DNA of 64,000 nt from Scleromatobacter sp038243995. Lineage in GTDB: Bacteria; Pseudomonadota; Gammaproteobacteria; Burkholderiales; Burkholderiaceae_C. The position numbers were made by a program, and so were the translations under genes. The notes under the pieces are model-generated. The model did no database searches, was not told the DNA's origin, and was given only the letters and a program-made list of their open reading frames with translations. Positions 53,033-61,997 of the stretch are shown piece after piece (within the stretch, counting starts at the first letter, position 1; each line of letters begins with the position of its first letter). The stretch is taken from positions 62,001 to 126,000 of the forward strand of contig JBBRTV010000005.1 in assembly GCA_038243995.1 (NCBI GenBank), given 5' to 3'.

Positions 53033-54478
53033 TCATCCCGCGATGCTTTCGTAGACCGCCACGTAGTGATCGGCCGCGGTCTCCCAGTCGAAGCGCTGCG
53101 CCATCGCCTGCAGCTGCACCTTGCGCCAGTCGCTGCGGCGCCCGAACAGCGTGAACGCGCGTCGCAGCGCGGCGGCGTAGTCGCCGACCTCGAAGCGTTC
53201 GAACACGAACCCGGTGGCCGTGCCGTCGGCGAGGTTCTCGAGCGCGCAGTCGACCACGCTGTCGGCCAGGCCGCCGACGCGGCGCACCAGCGGCAGCGTG
53301 CCGTAGCGCAGGCCGTAGAGCTGGGTCAGGCCGCAGGGCTCGAACCGCGAGGGCACCAGGATGACATCGGTGCCGGCCACGATGCGGTGCGCCAGCGCCT
53401 CGTCGTAGCCCAGCCGCAGCGCGACCTGGGCCGGCCGCGCCGCCGCCGCCTCGGCCAGCGCCGCCTCGAGGGTCGGATCCCCGCTGCCGAGGACGACGAG
53501 CTGGCCGCCGCGCCGCAGCAGCTCGGGCAGGCCGTCGAGCACGAGGTTGATGCCCTTCTGCTCCGTCAGCCGGCTGACGACGCCGAACAGCGGCGCGTCG
53601 GCCTGCGGCTCGAGCCCGACCTCGGCCTGCAGCCGCTGCCGGCAGGTCGATTTGCCGGACATCCTTGCGCTGTCGTAGCGCCTGGCGATGGCGCCGTCCG
53701 CGTCCGGGCTCCAGATCGCGGGATCGACGCCGTTGAGGATGCCGACCAGGTCGGCCGAGCGCGCGCGCAGCATGCCATCGAGCCCGCAGCCCTGTTCCTC
53801 GCCCTGGATCTCGCGCGCGTAGGTCGGGCTCACGGTCGTCAGCTTGTCGGCGTAGACCAGGCCGCCCTTCATGAACGAGACCTGCTCGTAGAACTCCAGG
53901 CCATCGAGGCCGAAGAACGCGGCCGGCAGGCCGAGTTCTTCGCGTAGCGCCATCGGGAACGTGCCCTGGAAGGCGAGGTTGTGGATCGTGAAGACCGAGC
54001 CGGCCAGCCAGCGCTGCAGGCGGTTCGACGCCGCGCGCAGGTAGGCCGGCGCGAGGCCCGCGTGCCAGTCGTGGCCGTGCACGATCTGCGGGCGCCAGCC
54101 GCGGTCCAGGCCCTCGGCCAGCATCGCCGCGACGCGCCCCAGCAGCGCGAAGCGGCGGTGGCTGTCGGCGTGCAGGCGGCCGGCGTCGTCGACGTAGGGA
54201 TTCTTGCCGTGCGCGTACATCGGCGCGTCGATCAGGTAGCACGTGCTGCCTTCCGGCAGCGTGCCGCGCAGCAGGCTCGCGCCGCCGGGCAGCGCGAAGG
54301 CGGTCGCGACCGGTGCAGCGTCGGCCACGCCGGCCCGGAGGGCGGGGAAGGCCGGCATCAGGACGCGGACATCGCAGCCGCGCCCGCCGAGGGCGCGGGG
54401 CAGAGCACCGCAGACGTCCGCGAGGCCACCGGTCTTCAGCAGCGGGAAGAACTCGGCGCAGACTTGCAGTACCTTCAC
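53033..54478 (-). CDS. glgA: Glycogen synthase
   Basis: 481 aa with a GTG start that overlaps the glgC stop by 4 bp (GTGA). It extends alpha-1,4 chains with ADP-glucose (GT5, GT-B fold). VKVLQVCAEFFPLLKTGGLA carries the KTGGL motif that binds ADP-glucose. VHGHDWHAGLAPAYLRA, FTIHNLAFQGTFP and VPSRFEPCGLTQLYGLRYGT (with the catalytic Glu) complete the family marks. A long in-frame upstream extension is a shadow of glgC. Confidence 0.95.
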   Translation of the reverse strand: MKVLQVCAEFFPLLKTGGLADVCGALPRALGGRGCDVRVLMPAFPALRAGVADAAPVATAFALPGGASLLRGTLPEGSTCYLIDAPMYAHGKNPYVDDAGRLHADSHRRFALLGRVAAMLAEGLDRGWRPQIVHGHDWHAGLAPAYLRAASNRLQRWLAGSVFTIHNLAFQGTFPMALREELGLPAAFFGLDGLEFYEQVSFMKGGLVYADKLTTVSPTYAREIQGEEQGCGLDGMLRARSADLVGILNGVDPAIWSPDADGAIARRYDSARMSGKSTCRQRLQAEVGLEPQADAPLFGVVSRLTEQKGINLVLDGLPELLRRGGQLVVLGSGDPTLEAALAEAAAARPAQVALRLGYDEALAHRIVAGTDVILVPSRFEPCGLTQLYGLRYGTLPLVRRVGGLADSVVDCALENLADGTATGFVFERFEVGDYAAALRRAFTLFGRRSDWRKVQLQAMAQRFDWETAADHYVAVYESIAG

Positions 54479-55737
54479 AGCGCCGCCAGCATCTCGCGCG
54501 TCACCAGCACGATGCCGTAGTCGGTGCGGTGGAAGCGCTGCGCGTCCAGCGCCGCGTCCTCGCCGATCACCATCCCGGCCGGGATCTCGCAGGCGCGGTC
54601 GATGACGACCCGGCGCAGCCGCGCGCCCTTGTGGATCTCGACTTCCGGCAGCACGACGGCCTGGTCGATGATGGCCCCCGAACGCACGTGCACGCCCGAG
54701 AACAGCACCGAATGCGAGACGGTGGCGCCGGACACGATGCAACCACCCGAGACCAGGCTGCTGCCGCACGATCCGATCCGCCCGTCGGCATCGACGAACT
54801 TGGCCGGCGCCAGCTGCTGCTGGTACGTCCAGATCGGCCAGCGGCGGTCGTACATGTCGAGCGCGGGCAGCGACGACGCCAGATCGAGGTTCGCGGCCCA
54901 GAACGCGTCGACGGTGCCGACGTCGCGCCAGTAGGGTTCGGCGTGCGGCGGGTTCGGGATGCACGACATCGAGAAGGGATGGGCGAAAGCCTCGCCCTCG
55001 GCGACGGCCTTGGGGATGATGTCCTTGCCGAAGTCGTGGCTCGAGCCGGGGTCGGCGCAGTCCTCGTCGAGCAGGCGGTAGAGGTAGTCGGCGCTGAAGA
55101 TGTAGATCCCCATGCTGCCGAGCGCGCGGTCGGGCCGGCCGGGCATCGCGGGCGGGTCGGCGGGCTTCTCGACGAAGTCGAGGATCAGGCGATCGGCGTC
55201 GATCGCCATCACGCCGAAGGCCGTGGCCTCCTCGCGCGGCACCTCGAGGCAGCCGACCGTGACGCCCTTGCCGCTCTGCACGTGGTCGGCGAGCATGACC
55301 GAGTAGTCCATCTTGTAGATGTGATCGCCGGCCAGCACCAGGACGTAGTCCGGCGGGATGCCGCTGCGGATGATGTCCAGGTTCTGGGTGACGGCGTCGG
55401 CCGTGCCCATGTACCACTGCTCGTTCACGCGTTGCTGCGCCGGCAGCAGGTCGACCGATTCGTTGAGCTCGCTGCGCATGAAGCTCCAGCCGCGCTGCAG
55501 GTGGCGCAGCAGCGAGTGCGACTTGTACTGCGTGGCCACCGAGATGCGCCGGATGCCGGAGTTCACGCAGTTCGACAGCGCGAAATCGATGATGCGGAAT
55601 TTGCCACCGAAGAAGACGGCCGGCTTGGCGCGCCGGTCGGTCAGCTGCATCAGGCGCGAGCCGCGCCCGCCCGCGAGCACGATGGCCGAGCATCTGCGAA
55701 CGAGTTGGGCGCCACCATCCCCCGGACGAATATTCAT
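54475..55737 (-). CDS. glgC: Glucose-1-phosphate adenylyltransferase
   Basis: 420 aa from MNIRPGDGGA, with GGAGA 6 bases upstream. It makes ADP-glucose, the committed step of glycogen synthesis. AIVLAGGRGSRLMQLTDRRA and KPAVFFGGKFRIIDFALSN are the nucleotidyltransferase motifs; a left-handed beta-helix domain (SHSVLFSGVHVRSGAIID) follows. It is usually controlled by fructose-1,6-bisphosphate and AMP. First gene of glgC-glgA-glgP, divergent from glgB. Confidence 0.96.
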   Translation of the reverse strand: MNIRPGDGGAQLVRRCSAIVLAGGRGSRLMQLTDRRAKPAVFFGGKFRIIDFALSNCVNSGIRRISVATQYKSHSLLRHLQRGWSFMRSELNESVDLLPAQQRVNEQWYMGTADAVTQNLDIIRSGIPPDYVLVLAGDHIYKMDYSVMLADHVQSGKGVTVGCLEVPREEATAFGVMAIDADRLILDFVEKPADPPAMPGRPDRALGSMGIYIFSADYLYRLLDEDCADPGSSHDFGKDIIPKAVAEGEAFAHPFSMSCIPNPPHAEPYWRDVGTVDAFWAANLDLASSLPALDMYDRRWPIWTYQQQLAPAKFVDADGRIGSCGSSLVSGGCIVSGATVSHSVLFSGVHVRSGAIIDQAVVLPEVEIHKGARLRRVVIDRACEIPAGMVIGEDAALDAQRFHRTDYGIVLVTREMLAAL

Positions 55738-56052
55738 CGCATGTCTCCTGGTGTTTGCGATTGGACTCCACGACCGCGGCCTGGTCCGGCAACCGTAGCC
55801 GAGATGCGCCGATCCGGCAAGTACGTTGCCCGCGAACCCGCATACGCTGGCGCCCCGATGCAACTTCCGCTGGCGCACGGGCGGCGCGGGCGTAAGCTCC
55901 CGAGCGAAGAGCTTTCGGGTCGAGCGGCTGCAGGCGCGCTCCGCCGGGCCCTCGCCGGGCGAGAATCCGACCGGTGCATCCACGACGCGAGTCCCCCCAT
56001 GGCCATCGTTCCCTGCCCGACATCCCCGTTTGCCGCAGCGTCCTGACCTGAC
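55738..56052. other. 315-bp divergent control region of the glycogen genes
   Basis: This region must hold the promoters for both glgC and glgB. No good -35/-10 match or clear inverted repeat is visible by eye, and the frames through it have shadow-like composition. I do not call a gene here. Confidence 0.45.
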
Positions 56053-58230
56053 ATGCTGCCGGACGCCGAGATCGACCTCCTCCGCGCCGCCCGCCACGGC
56101 GACCCCTTCGCCGTGCTGGGCCCCCATGCCGGCGACGACGGCCGCGTCTGGCTGCGCGCCTTCCTGCCCGGCGCGACGCGCGTCGAGGTGCTGGCGCGGG
56201 CCGACGACACCGCCGCCGCCGAGCTGACGCCGCGCCACGCGGACGGCTTCTTCGAAGGCCTGCTCACGCACGCGCCGGACGCCTACCGGTTGCGCGCGCA
56301 CTGGAGCGACGGCGCCACATCGGTGCTGGAGGATCCTTACCGGTTCCCGCCGGTGCTCGGCGACACGGACACCTGGCTGCTCGCCGAAGGCACGCACCAG
56401 CGTCCGTACGAAGTGCTGGGCGCCGCCACGCGCGAGCTGCTCGGCGTCGCCGGCACCGCCTTCGCGGTCTGGGCGCCGAACGCCTCGCGCGTGAGCGTCG
56501 TCGGTGACTTCAACCACTGGGACGGCCGCCGCCACCCGATGCGCCTGCGGCGCGAGTGCGGCGTGTGGGAGATCTTCCTGCCCGGCGTCGGCGTCGGCGC
56601 GACCTACAAGTACGAGATCCGCGCCGGCGACGGCACGCTGCTGCCGCTGAAGGCCGACCCGTTCGCGTTGCAGGCCGAACTGCGGCCGGCGACAGCGAGC
56701 GTCGTGGGCGTGCTGCCGCCGCGGGCGCCGCCGTCGGCCGCGCGCGCCCGAGCCAACGGGCTGGCCGCGCCGATCAGCATCTACGAAGTGCACCTGGGTT
56801 CCTGGCGGCGCCACGTCGACGGCAACCGCTTCCTGAGCTGGGACGAGCTGGCGGACACGCTCGTCCCCTACGCGACCGACATGGGCTTCACGCATCTCGA
56901 GCTGCTGCCGATCGGCGAGTTCCCGTTCGACGGCTCGTGGGGCTACCAGCCGGTCGGCCTGTACGCGCCCACGGCGCGCTTCGGCGATGCGGCCGGCTTC
57001 CTGCGCTTCGTCGCGCGCTGCCATGCGCACGAGCTGGGCGTGCTGCTCGACTGGGTGCCCGCGCACTTCCCCGCCGACGCCCACGGGCTGGCGCGTTTCG
57101 ACGGCACGCCGCTCTACGAGCACGCCGATCCGCGCGAGGGCTTCCACCAGGACTGGAACACGCTCATCTACAACTTCGGGCGTGCCGAGGTGCGCAACTT
57201 CCTGGTGGGCAACGCGCTGTACTGGGTCGAGCGCTTCGGCGTCGACGGGTTGCGCGTCGACGCCGTCGCGTCCATGCTGTACCGGGACTACAGCCGCAAG
57301 CCCGGCGAGTGGGTGCCCAACGTGCATGGCGGCCGCGAGAACCTCGAGGCGATCGCGTTCCTCAAGCGGATGAACGAGGTGGTCGGCATCGAGCGGCCGC
57401 AGGCGGTGACGCTGGCCGAGGAATCGACCGCGTTCCCGGCGGTGTCGCGGCCGACCTGGGCCGGCGGACTGGGCTTCCACTACAAATGGAACATGGGCTG
57501 GATGCACGACACGCTGCAGTACATGGCGCGCGAGCCGGTGCACCGGCGGCACCACCAGGGCGAGATCACCTTCTCGCTGGCGTATGCCTTCAGCGAGAAC
57601 TTCGTGCTGCCGCTGTCGCACGACGAAGTCGTCCACGGCAAGGGCTCGTTGCTCGCGAAGATGCCGGGCGACCGCTGGCAGAAATTCGCGAACCTGCGCG
57701 CGTACTACGCGTTCATGTTCGGCCATCCCGGCAAGAAGCTGCTGTTCATGGGTTGCGAGTTCGCGCAGGAGCGCGAGTGGAACCACGACCAGAGCCTGGA
57801 CTGGCACCTGCTCGACGCGCCCGAGCACCGCGGCATCCGGCAACTCGTGCAGGACCTCAACCGCTTCTACGTCGCGACGCCCGCGCTCCACGAGCGCGAC
57901 TTCACGCCGGACGGCTTCGAATGGATCGCGCACGACGACGCCGACCATTCGGTGCTCGCCTTCCTGCGGCGCGGCGAGCGGCCCGACGGCGTCGTGCTGG
58001 TCGTCTGCAACTTCACGCCCGTCGTCCAGTCCGGCTACCGCGTGGGCGTGCCGCGGCCCGGCGTCTGGCGCGAACGCATCAACACCGACTCGGCGTACTA
58101 CGGGGGCAGCAACGTCGGCACCGCGTTCGGCGAGCTCACCGCCGAGGTGTCGCCGTGGAACGGCCAGCCGCACTCGATCGCCTTCGACCTGCCGCCGCTG
58201 GCCGCCGTCTTCCTCGAATGGACGGCCTGA
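56053..58230 (+). CDS. glgB: 1,4-alpha-glucan branching enzyme
   Basis: 725 aa, GH13_9. An N1 domain and a CBM48 (TAFAVWAPNASRVSVVGDFN) precede the catalytic barrel. The nucleophile is Asp403 in GLRVDAVASML, the acid/base Glu456 in LAEESTAF, and Asp524 lies in LSHDEVVHG. These align with E. coli Asp405, Glu458 and Asp526. It creates alpha-1,6 branches. Start ATG at 56053; the glgX start is 5 bp after its stop. Confidence 0.96.
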   Translation: MLPDAEIDLLRAARHGDPFAVLGPHAGDDGRVWLRAFLPGATRVEVLARADDTAAAELTPRHADGFFEGLLTHAPDAYRLRAHWSDGATSVLEDPYRFPPVLGDTDTWLLAEGTHQRPYEVLGAATRELLGVAGTAFAVWAPNASRVSVVGDFNHWDGRRHPMRLRRECGVWEIFLPGVGVGATYKYEIRAGDGTLLPLKADPFALQAELRPATASVVGVLPPRAPPSAARARANGLAAPISIYEVHLGSWRRHVDGNRFLSWDELADTLVPYATDMGFTHLELLPIGEFPFDGSWGYQPVGLYAPTARFGDAAGFLRFVARCHAHELGVLLDWVPAHFPADAHGLARFDGTPLYEHADPREGFHQDWNTLIYNFGRAEVRNFLVGNALYWVERFGVDGLRVDAVASMLYRDYSRKPGEWVPNVHGGRENLEAIAFLKRMNEVVGIERPQAVTLAEESTAFPAVSRPTWAGGLGFHYKWNMGWMHDTLQYMAREPVHRRHHQGEITFSLAYAFSENFVLPLSHDEVVHGKGSLLAKMPGDRWQKFANLRAYYAFMFGHPGKKLLFMGCEFAQEREWNHDQSLDWHLLDAPEHRGIRQLVQDLNRFYVATPALHERDFTPDGFEWIAHDDADHSVLAFLRRGERPDGVVLVVCNFTPVVQSGYRVGVPRPGVWRERINTDSAYYGGSNVGTAFGELTAEVSPWNGQPHSIAFDLPPLAAVFLEWTA

Positions 58231-58235
58231 ACCCG

Positions 58236-60308
58236 ATGCGCGCGGGGCGCGCGTGGCCGCTCGGCGCGACCTGGGACGGCGAGGGCGTCAACTTCGCCGT
58301 GGCGTCGACGGCCGCCATCGCGATCGAGCTGTGCCTGTACGACGACACGGGCCGCACCGAGCTCGGCCGCATGACGCTGCCGGGGCGCACGAACAACGTC
58401 CACCACGGCTGGCTGAAGCAGGGCGCGGCGCCGGGCACGGTCTACGGATTGCGCGCGCAGGGCCCGTGGCGGCCGGAGCGCGGGCACCGCTTCAACCCGA
58501 ACAAGCTGCTGCTCGACCCGTACGCGCGCGAGATCGTCGGGCGCTTCGAGTGGCGCGACGAGCACTTCGGCGCCGACCTGCGTTTCGCCGGCCACATGGA
58601 CATGACCGACAACGGCGCGCACGCGCTCAAGGCCCGCGTCGTCGCCGACGAGTTCGACTGGGAAGGCGACCGCCATCCCTACACGCCGCTCGACCGCACG
58701 GTGCTCTACGAGCTGCACGTGAGGGGCTTCACGCAGCAGCATCCCGGCGTGCCCGAGGCGCTGCGCGGCACCTATGCCGGGCTCGCGTCCGACGCCGCCA
58801 TCGCCCACCTGAAGCGGCTCGGCGTCACCGCCGTCTCGCTGCTGCCGGTGCACCAGCACATCGACGAGCAGCGCCTCGCGCAGCAGGGGCTCGTCAACTA
58901 CTGGGGCTACAACACGATCGGCTTCTTCTGTCCCGATCCGCGCCTCGCGTCCGCGCGCGAGGCGCGCGGCGCGCGCGACGAGTTCCGCGGCATGGTCAGG
59001 CGGCTGCACGCCGAGGGCATCGAGGTGATCCTCGACGTCGTCTACAACCACACCGCCGAGGGCGACGAGAACGGCCCGACGCTGTCCTTCCGCGGGCTCG
59101 ACAACGCGGGCTGGTACCGCCTCCCGCCCGATGCGCGCGCGCACTACGAGAACATCACCGGCTGCGGCAACACGCTCGACCTGCGCCAGGCCGGCGTGCT
59201 GCGCTTCGTGCTGGACAGCCTGCGCTACTGGGCCGGCGAGATGCACGTCGACGGCTTCCGCTTCGACCTCGCGACCGTGCTGGGCCGCGGCGACACCGGC
59301 TTCGACCCGCGCGGCGCGTTCTTCGGCGCGATCGCGCAGGATCCGCTGCTGTCGACGCTGAAGATGATCGCCGAGCCGTGGGACCTCGGGCCCGGCGGCT
59401 ATCAGCTCGGCGGCTTCCCGCGCGGGTGGCTCGAATGGAACGACCGCTTCCGCGACACGATGCGCGAATTCTGGATCGAGGGCCACCACGCGCGCGGCGA
59501 CTTCGCGATGCGCCTGTGCGGCTCCTCGGACATCTACCAGGCGGCCGGCCGCGTGCCGGCGGAGTCGGTCAACTACGTCGCCTCGCACGACGGCTTCACG
59601 CTCGCCGACCTCGTCCGCTACGCGCGCCGCCACAACGAAGCCAACGGGGAAGCCAACCGTGACGGCCACGGCGACAACCACAGCGCCAATTTCGGCGTCG
59701 AGGGGCCGAGCGCCGACCCGGACGTCGCGCGCACGCGCCAGCGCGTGCAGCGCGCGATGCTCGCCACGACGCTGCTGTCCCAGGGCACGCCGATGCTCGC
59801 CGCGGGCGACGAACTCGGACGCTCGCAGGGCGGCAACAACAACGCCTATTGCCAGGACAACCGCACGAGCTGGATCGATTGGGCGCACGCCGACGACACG
59901 CTCGTGGCGCTCTGCGCGCGACTGCTCGCGCTGCGGCGCCAGGCCGGCGTGTTCGCCACGCAGTGGCACCACGGCCTGCCCGATCGCCTGGGCCTGCCGG
60001 ATGTGACCTGGCTGCGCGCCGACGGCGCGGAAATGCGTGCCGAAGACTGGGCGCAGTCCGACCGCCAGGTGCTCGGCTGCCTGGTCGGCAGGCCGGCCCG
60101 CCTGGCGGTGCCGCTGCTGCTGCTGTTCAACGCCGAGCCCGCCGACCGTGCCTTCCCGCTGCCCGGCGGCACCTGGCAGGTCGTGCTGCACACGGTCGAC
60201 GAGCGCGCGCAGGGCCGCTGGGTGGCCGGCGCCGCGCCCTACGCGCTCGCGGCGCGCAGCGTGGTCGTGCTCGCCGCCGCGGGGCACGCGCTCGATCTCG
60301 AACCTTGA
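58236..60308 (+). CDS. glgX: Glycogen debranching enzyme
   Basis: 690 aa from MRAGRAWPLGATWDGEGVNF, the usual GlgX start; an in-frame ATG at 58218 would overlap glgB. GH13 isoamylase type: CBM48 then barrel with VILDVVYNHTAEGDE, GFRFDLATVLGR (nucleophile), MIAEPWDLGPGGYQLGGFP (acid/base Glu) and VASHDGFTLADLV. It removes short alpha-1,6 side chains left by GlgP. It lies between glgB and malQ with 13 bp to malQ. Confidence 0.95.
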   Translation: MRAGRAWPLGATWDGEGVNFAVASTAAIAIELCLYDDTGRTELGRMTLPGRTNNVHHGWLKQGAAPGTVYGLRAQGPWRPERGHRFNPNKLLLDPYAREIVGRFEWRDEHFGADLRFAGHMDMTDNGAHALKARVVADEFDWEGDRHPYTPLDRTVLYELHVRGFTQQHPGVPEALRGTYAGLASDAAIAHLKRLGVTAVSLLPVHQHIDEQRLAQQGLVNYWGYNTIGFFCPDPRLASAREARGARDEFRGMVRRLHAEGIEVILDVVYNHTAEGDENGPTLSFRGLDNAGWYRLPPDARAHYENITGCGNTLDLRQAGVLRFVLDSLRYWAGEMHVDGFRFDLATVLGRGDTGFDPRGAFFGAIAQDPLLSTLKMIAEPWDLGPGGYQLGGFPRGWLEWNDRFRDTMREFWIEGHHARGDFAMRLCGSSDIYQAAGRVPAESVNYVASHDGFTLADLVRYARRHNEANGEANRDGHGDNHSANFGVEGPSADPDVARTRQRVQRAMLATTLLSQGTPMLAAGDELGRSQGGNNNAYCQDNRTSWIDWAHADDTLVALCARLLALRRQAGVFATQWHHGLPDRLGLPDVTWLRADGAEMRAEDWAQSDRQVLGCLVGRPARLAVPLLLLFNAEPADRAFPLPGGTWQVVLHTVDERAQGRWVAGAAPYALAARSVVVLAAAGHALDLEP

Positions 60309-60321
60309 CGAGGATCCCTCG

Positions 60322-61821
60322 ATGCGACTTCCCCGCGCTGGCGGCGTGCTGCTGCACCCGACCTCCCTGCCCGGCCCGCACGGCTCGGGCGACCTCGGGC
60401 CCGCGGCCCGCCACTTCGTCGACTGGCTCGCAGTCGGCGGACAACGCCTGTGGCAGGTGCTGCCGCTGGGCGACATCGGCCCGGGCAACTCGCCCTACAT
60501 GAGCCCGTCCGCGTTCGCGGGCAACGTGCTGCTGGTCGATCTCGACGAGCTGCGCGCGCGCGGCTGGCTGGACGACGCCGATCTCGCGTCGCCGCCGACC
60601 GGCGACGGGCAGCGCGTCGACTTCGCCGCCGTCACGCCATGGCGCATGCAACGCCTCGCGCTGGCGGCGCGCGCGTTCGACGAACGCGCCGACCCCGGGG
60701 AGCGCGCCGACTTCGATGCGTTCCGTGCCGCCCACGCGGACTGGCTGCCCGACTACGCGCTGTTTCGCGCACTCGACGCGCACTACGAGGCGCGCCCGTG
60801 GTGCGACTGGGACGCGCCGCTCGCGACCCGCGATCCCGCGGCGCTGGCGGCCGCGCACGGCGAGCACGCGGCGCGCGTCGCGTTCTGGGCGTTCTGCCAG
60901 TGGTGCTTCTTCCGCCAGTGGCACACCCTGCGCGCATACGCGCACGAGCGCGGCGTGCGCATCGTCGGCGACCTGCCGATCTTCGTCGCGTACCAGAGTG
61001 CCGACACCTGGGCGCGGCCGGGCCTGTTCGAACTCGACGCGCAGGGCCGCCAGACCGTCGCCGCGGGCGTGCCGCCCGACCTCTTCAGCGCGACCGGCCA
61101 GCACTGGGGCAATCCGCTGTACCGCTGGTCCGCGCATGTCGACGAGGGCTTCGCGTGGTGGACGCGGCGCGTGCGACACACCTTCGAGCTTGTCGACCTC
61201 GCGCGCATCGACCATTTCCGCGGCTTCTCGGCGTACTGGGAGATCCCGCGCGGCGAGACGACCGCCGTCAACGGACGCTGGGCGCCGGGCCCGGGGGATG
61301 CGCTCTTCGACGCGGTGGCGGCGGCGCTGGGGCCGCTGCCCATCATCGCGGAGGACCTCGGCGTCATCACGCCGGACGTCGACGCGCTGCGCCGACGCCA
61401 TGGATTTCCGGGGATGTCGGTGCTGCAGTTCGCCTGGGGCCAGCCGGACGGCAGCGCGAACCGCTACCTGCCGCACAACCTCGAGCCCGCCACGGCCTGC
61501 CTGACCGGCACGCACGACAACGACACCTCGATCGGCTGGTGGCACCAGCAGCCCGAGGACGCGCGCACCCAGCTGCGCGAGTACTTCGCCGCGGATGGCA
61601 ACGACATCGCGGGCACGCTCGTCCGCGCGGCCTTCGCGAGCGTCGCCGACACCGCGGTCGTGCCGATGCAGGACGTGCTGCGCCTGGGCGGCGAGCACCG
61701 CATGAACCTGCCCGGCACGGCCAGCGGCAACTGGAGCTGGCGCTTCACGTGGTCGCAGGTCGGGCCGTGGCCGGCGGCGGCGCTGCGGCGCCTGGCCGAG
61801 CTTTACGGGCGCCTGGCCTGA
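60322..61821 (+). CDS. malQ: 4-alpha-glucanotransferase (amylomaltase)
   Basis: 499 aa, GH77. GVLLHPTSLPGPHGSGDLG at the start, then GDLPIFVAYQSADTWARPGLF, RIDHFRGFSAYWEIP (nucleophile Asp), IIAEDLGVITPDVDALR (acid/base Glu) and THDNDTSIGWW. It rebuilds longer chains from maltooligosaccharides released by debranching. GAGGA lies 8 bases before the ATG. Last gene of glgB-glgX-malQ. Confidence 0.95.
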   Translation: MRLPRAGGVLLHPTSLPGPHGSGDLGPAARHFVDWLAVGGQRLWQVLPLGDIGPGNSPYMSPSAFAGNVLLVDLDELRARGWLDDADLASPPTGDGQRVDFAAVTPWRMQRLALAARAFDERADPGERADFDAFRAAHADWLPDYALFRALDAHYEARPWCDWDAPLATRDPAALAAAHGEHAARVAFWAFCQWCFFRQWHTLRAYAHERGVRIVGDLPIFVAYQSADTWARPGLFELDAQGRQTVAAGVPPDLFSATGQHWGNPLYRWSAHVDEGFAWWTRRVRHTFELVDLARIDHFRGFSAYWEIPRGETTAVNGRWAPGPGDALFDAVAAALGPLPIIAEDLGVITPDVDALRRRHGFPGMSVLQFAWGQPDGSANRYLPHNLEPATACLTGTHDNDTSIGWWHQQPEDARTQLREYFAADGNDIAGTLVRAAFASVADTAVVPMQDVLRLGGEHRMNLPGTASGNWSWRFTWSQVGPWPAAALRRLAELYGRLA

Positions 61822-61997
61822 GCATCGCGGCCCGGAGAGCGGCGCGCGCAGTACCCCGCGGAACGCCTCTCCAGGCCTCACCCCTAACTCGAGGGCGCGG
61901 CCTTGCCGGCGCCGGTGCGAACGCGCAGACTCGTGCCGCTGCATTCTTGTCTTGGCTTTTTCGCCCAGGTCGACCTTCCCCTCCACGGGAGAGATCA

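Noticed and set aside
55738..58173. N-terminal extension of glgC reaching across glgB
   Set aside because: Lies antisense to glgB and has shadow composition; the real start at 55737 has a Shine-Dalgarno and the family N-terminus.
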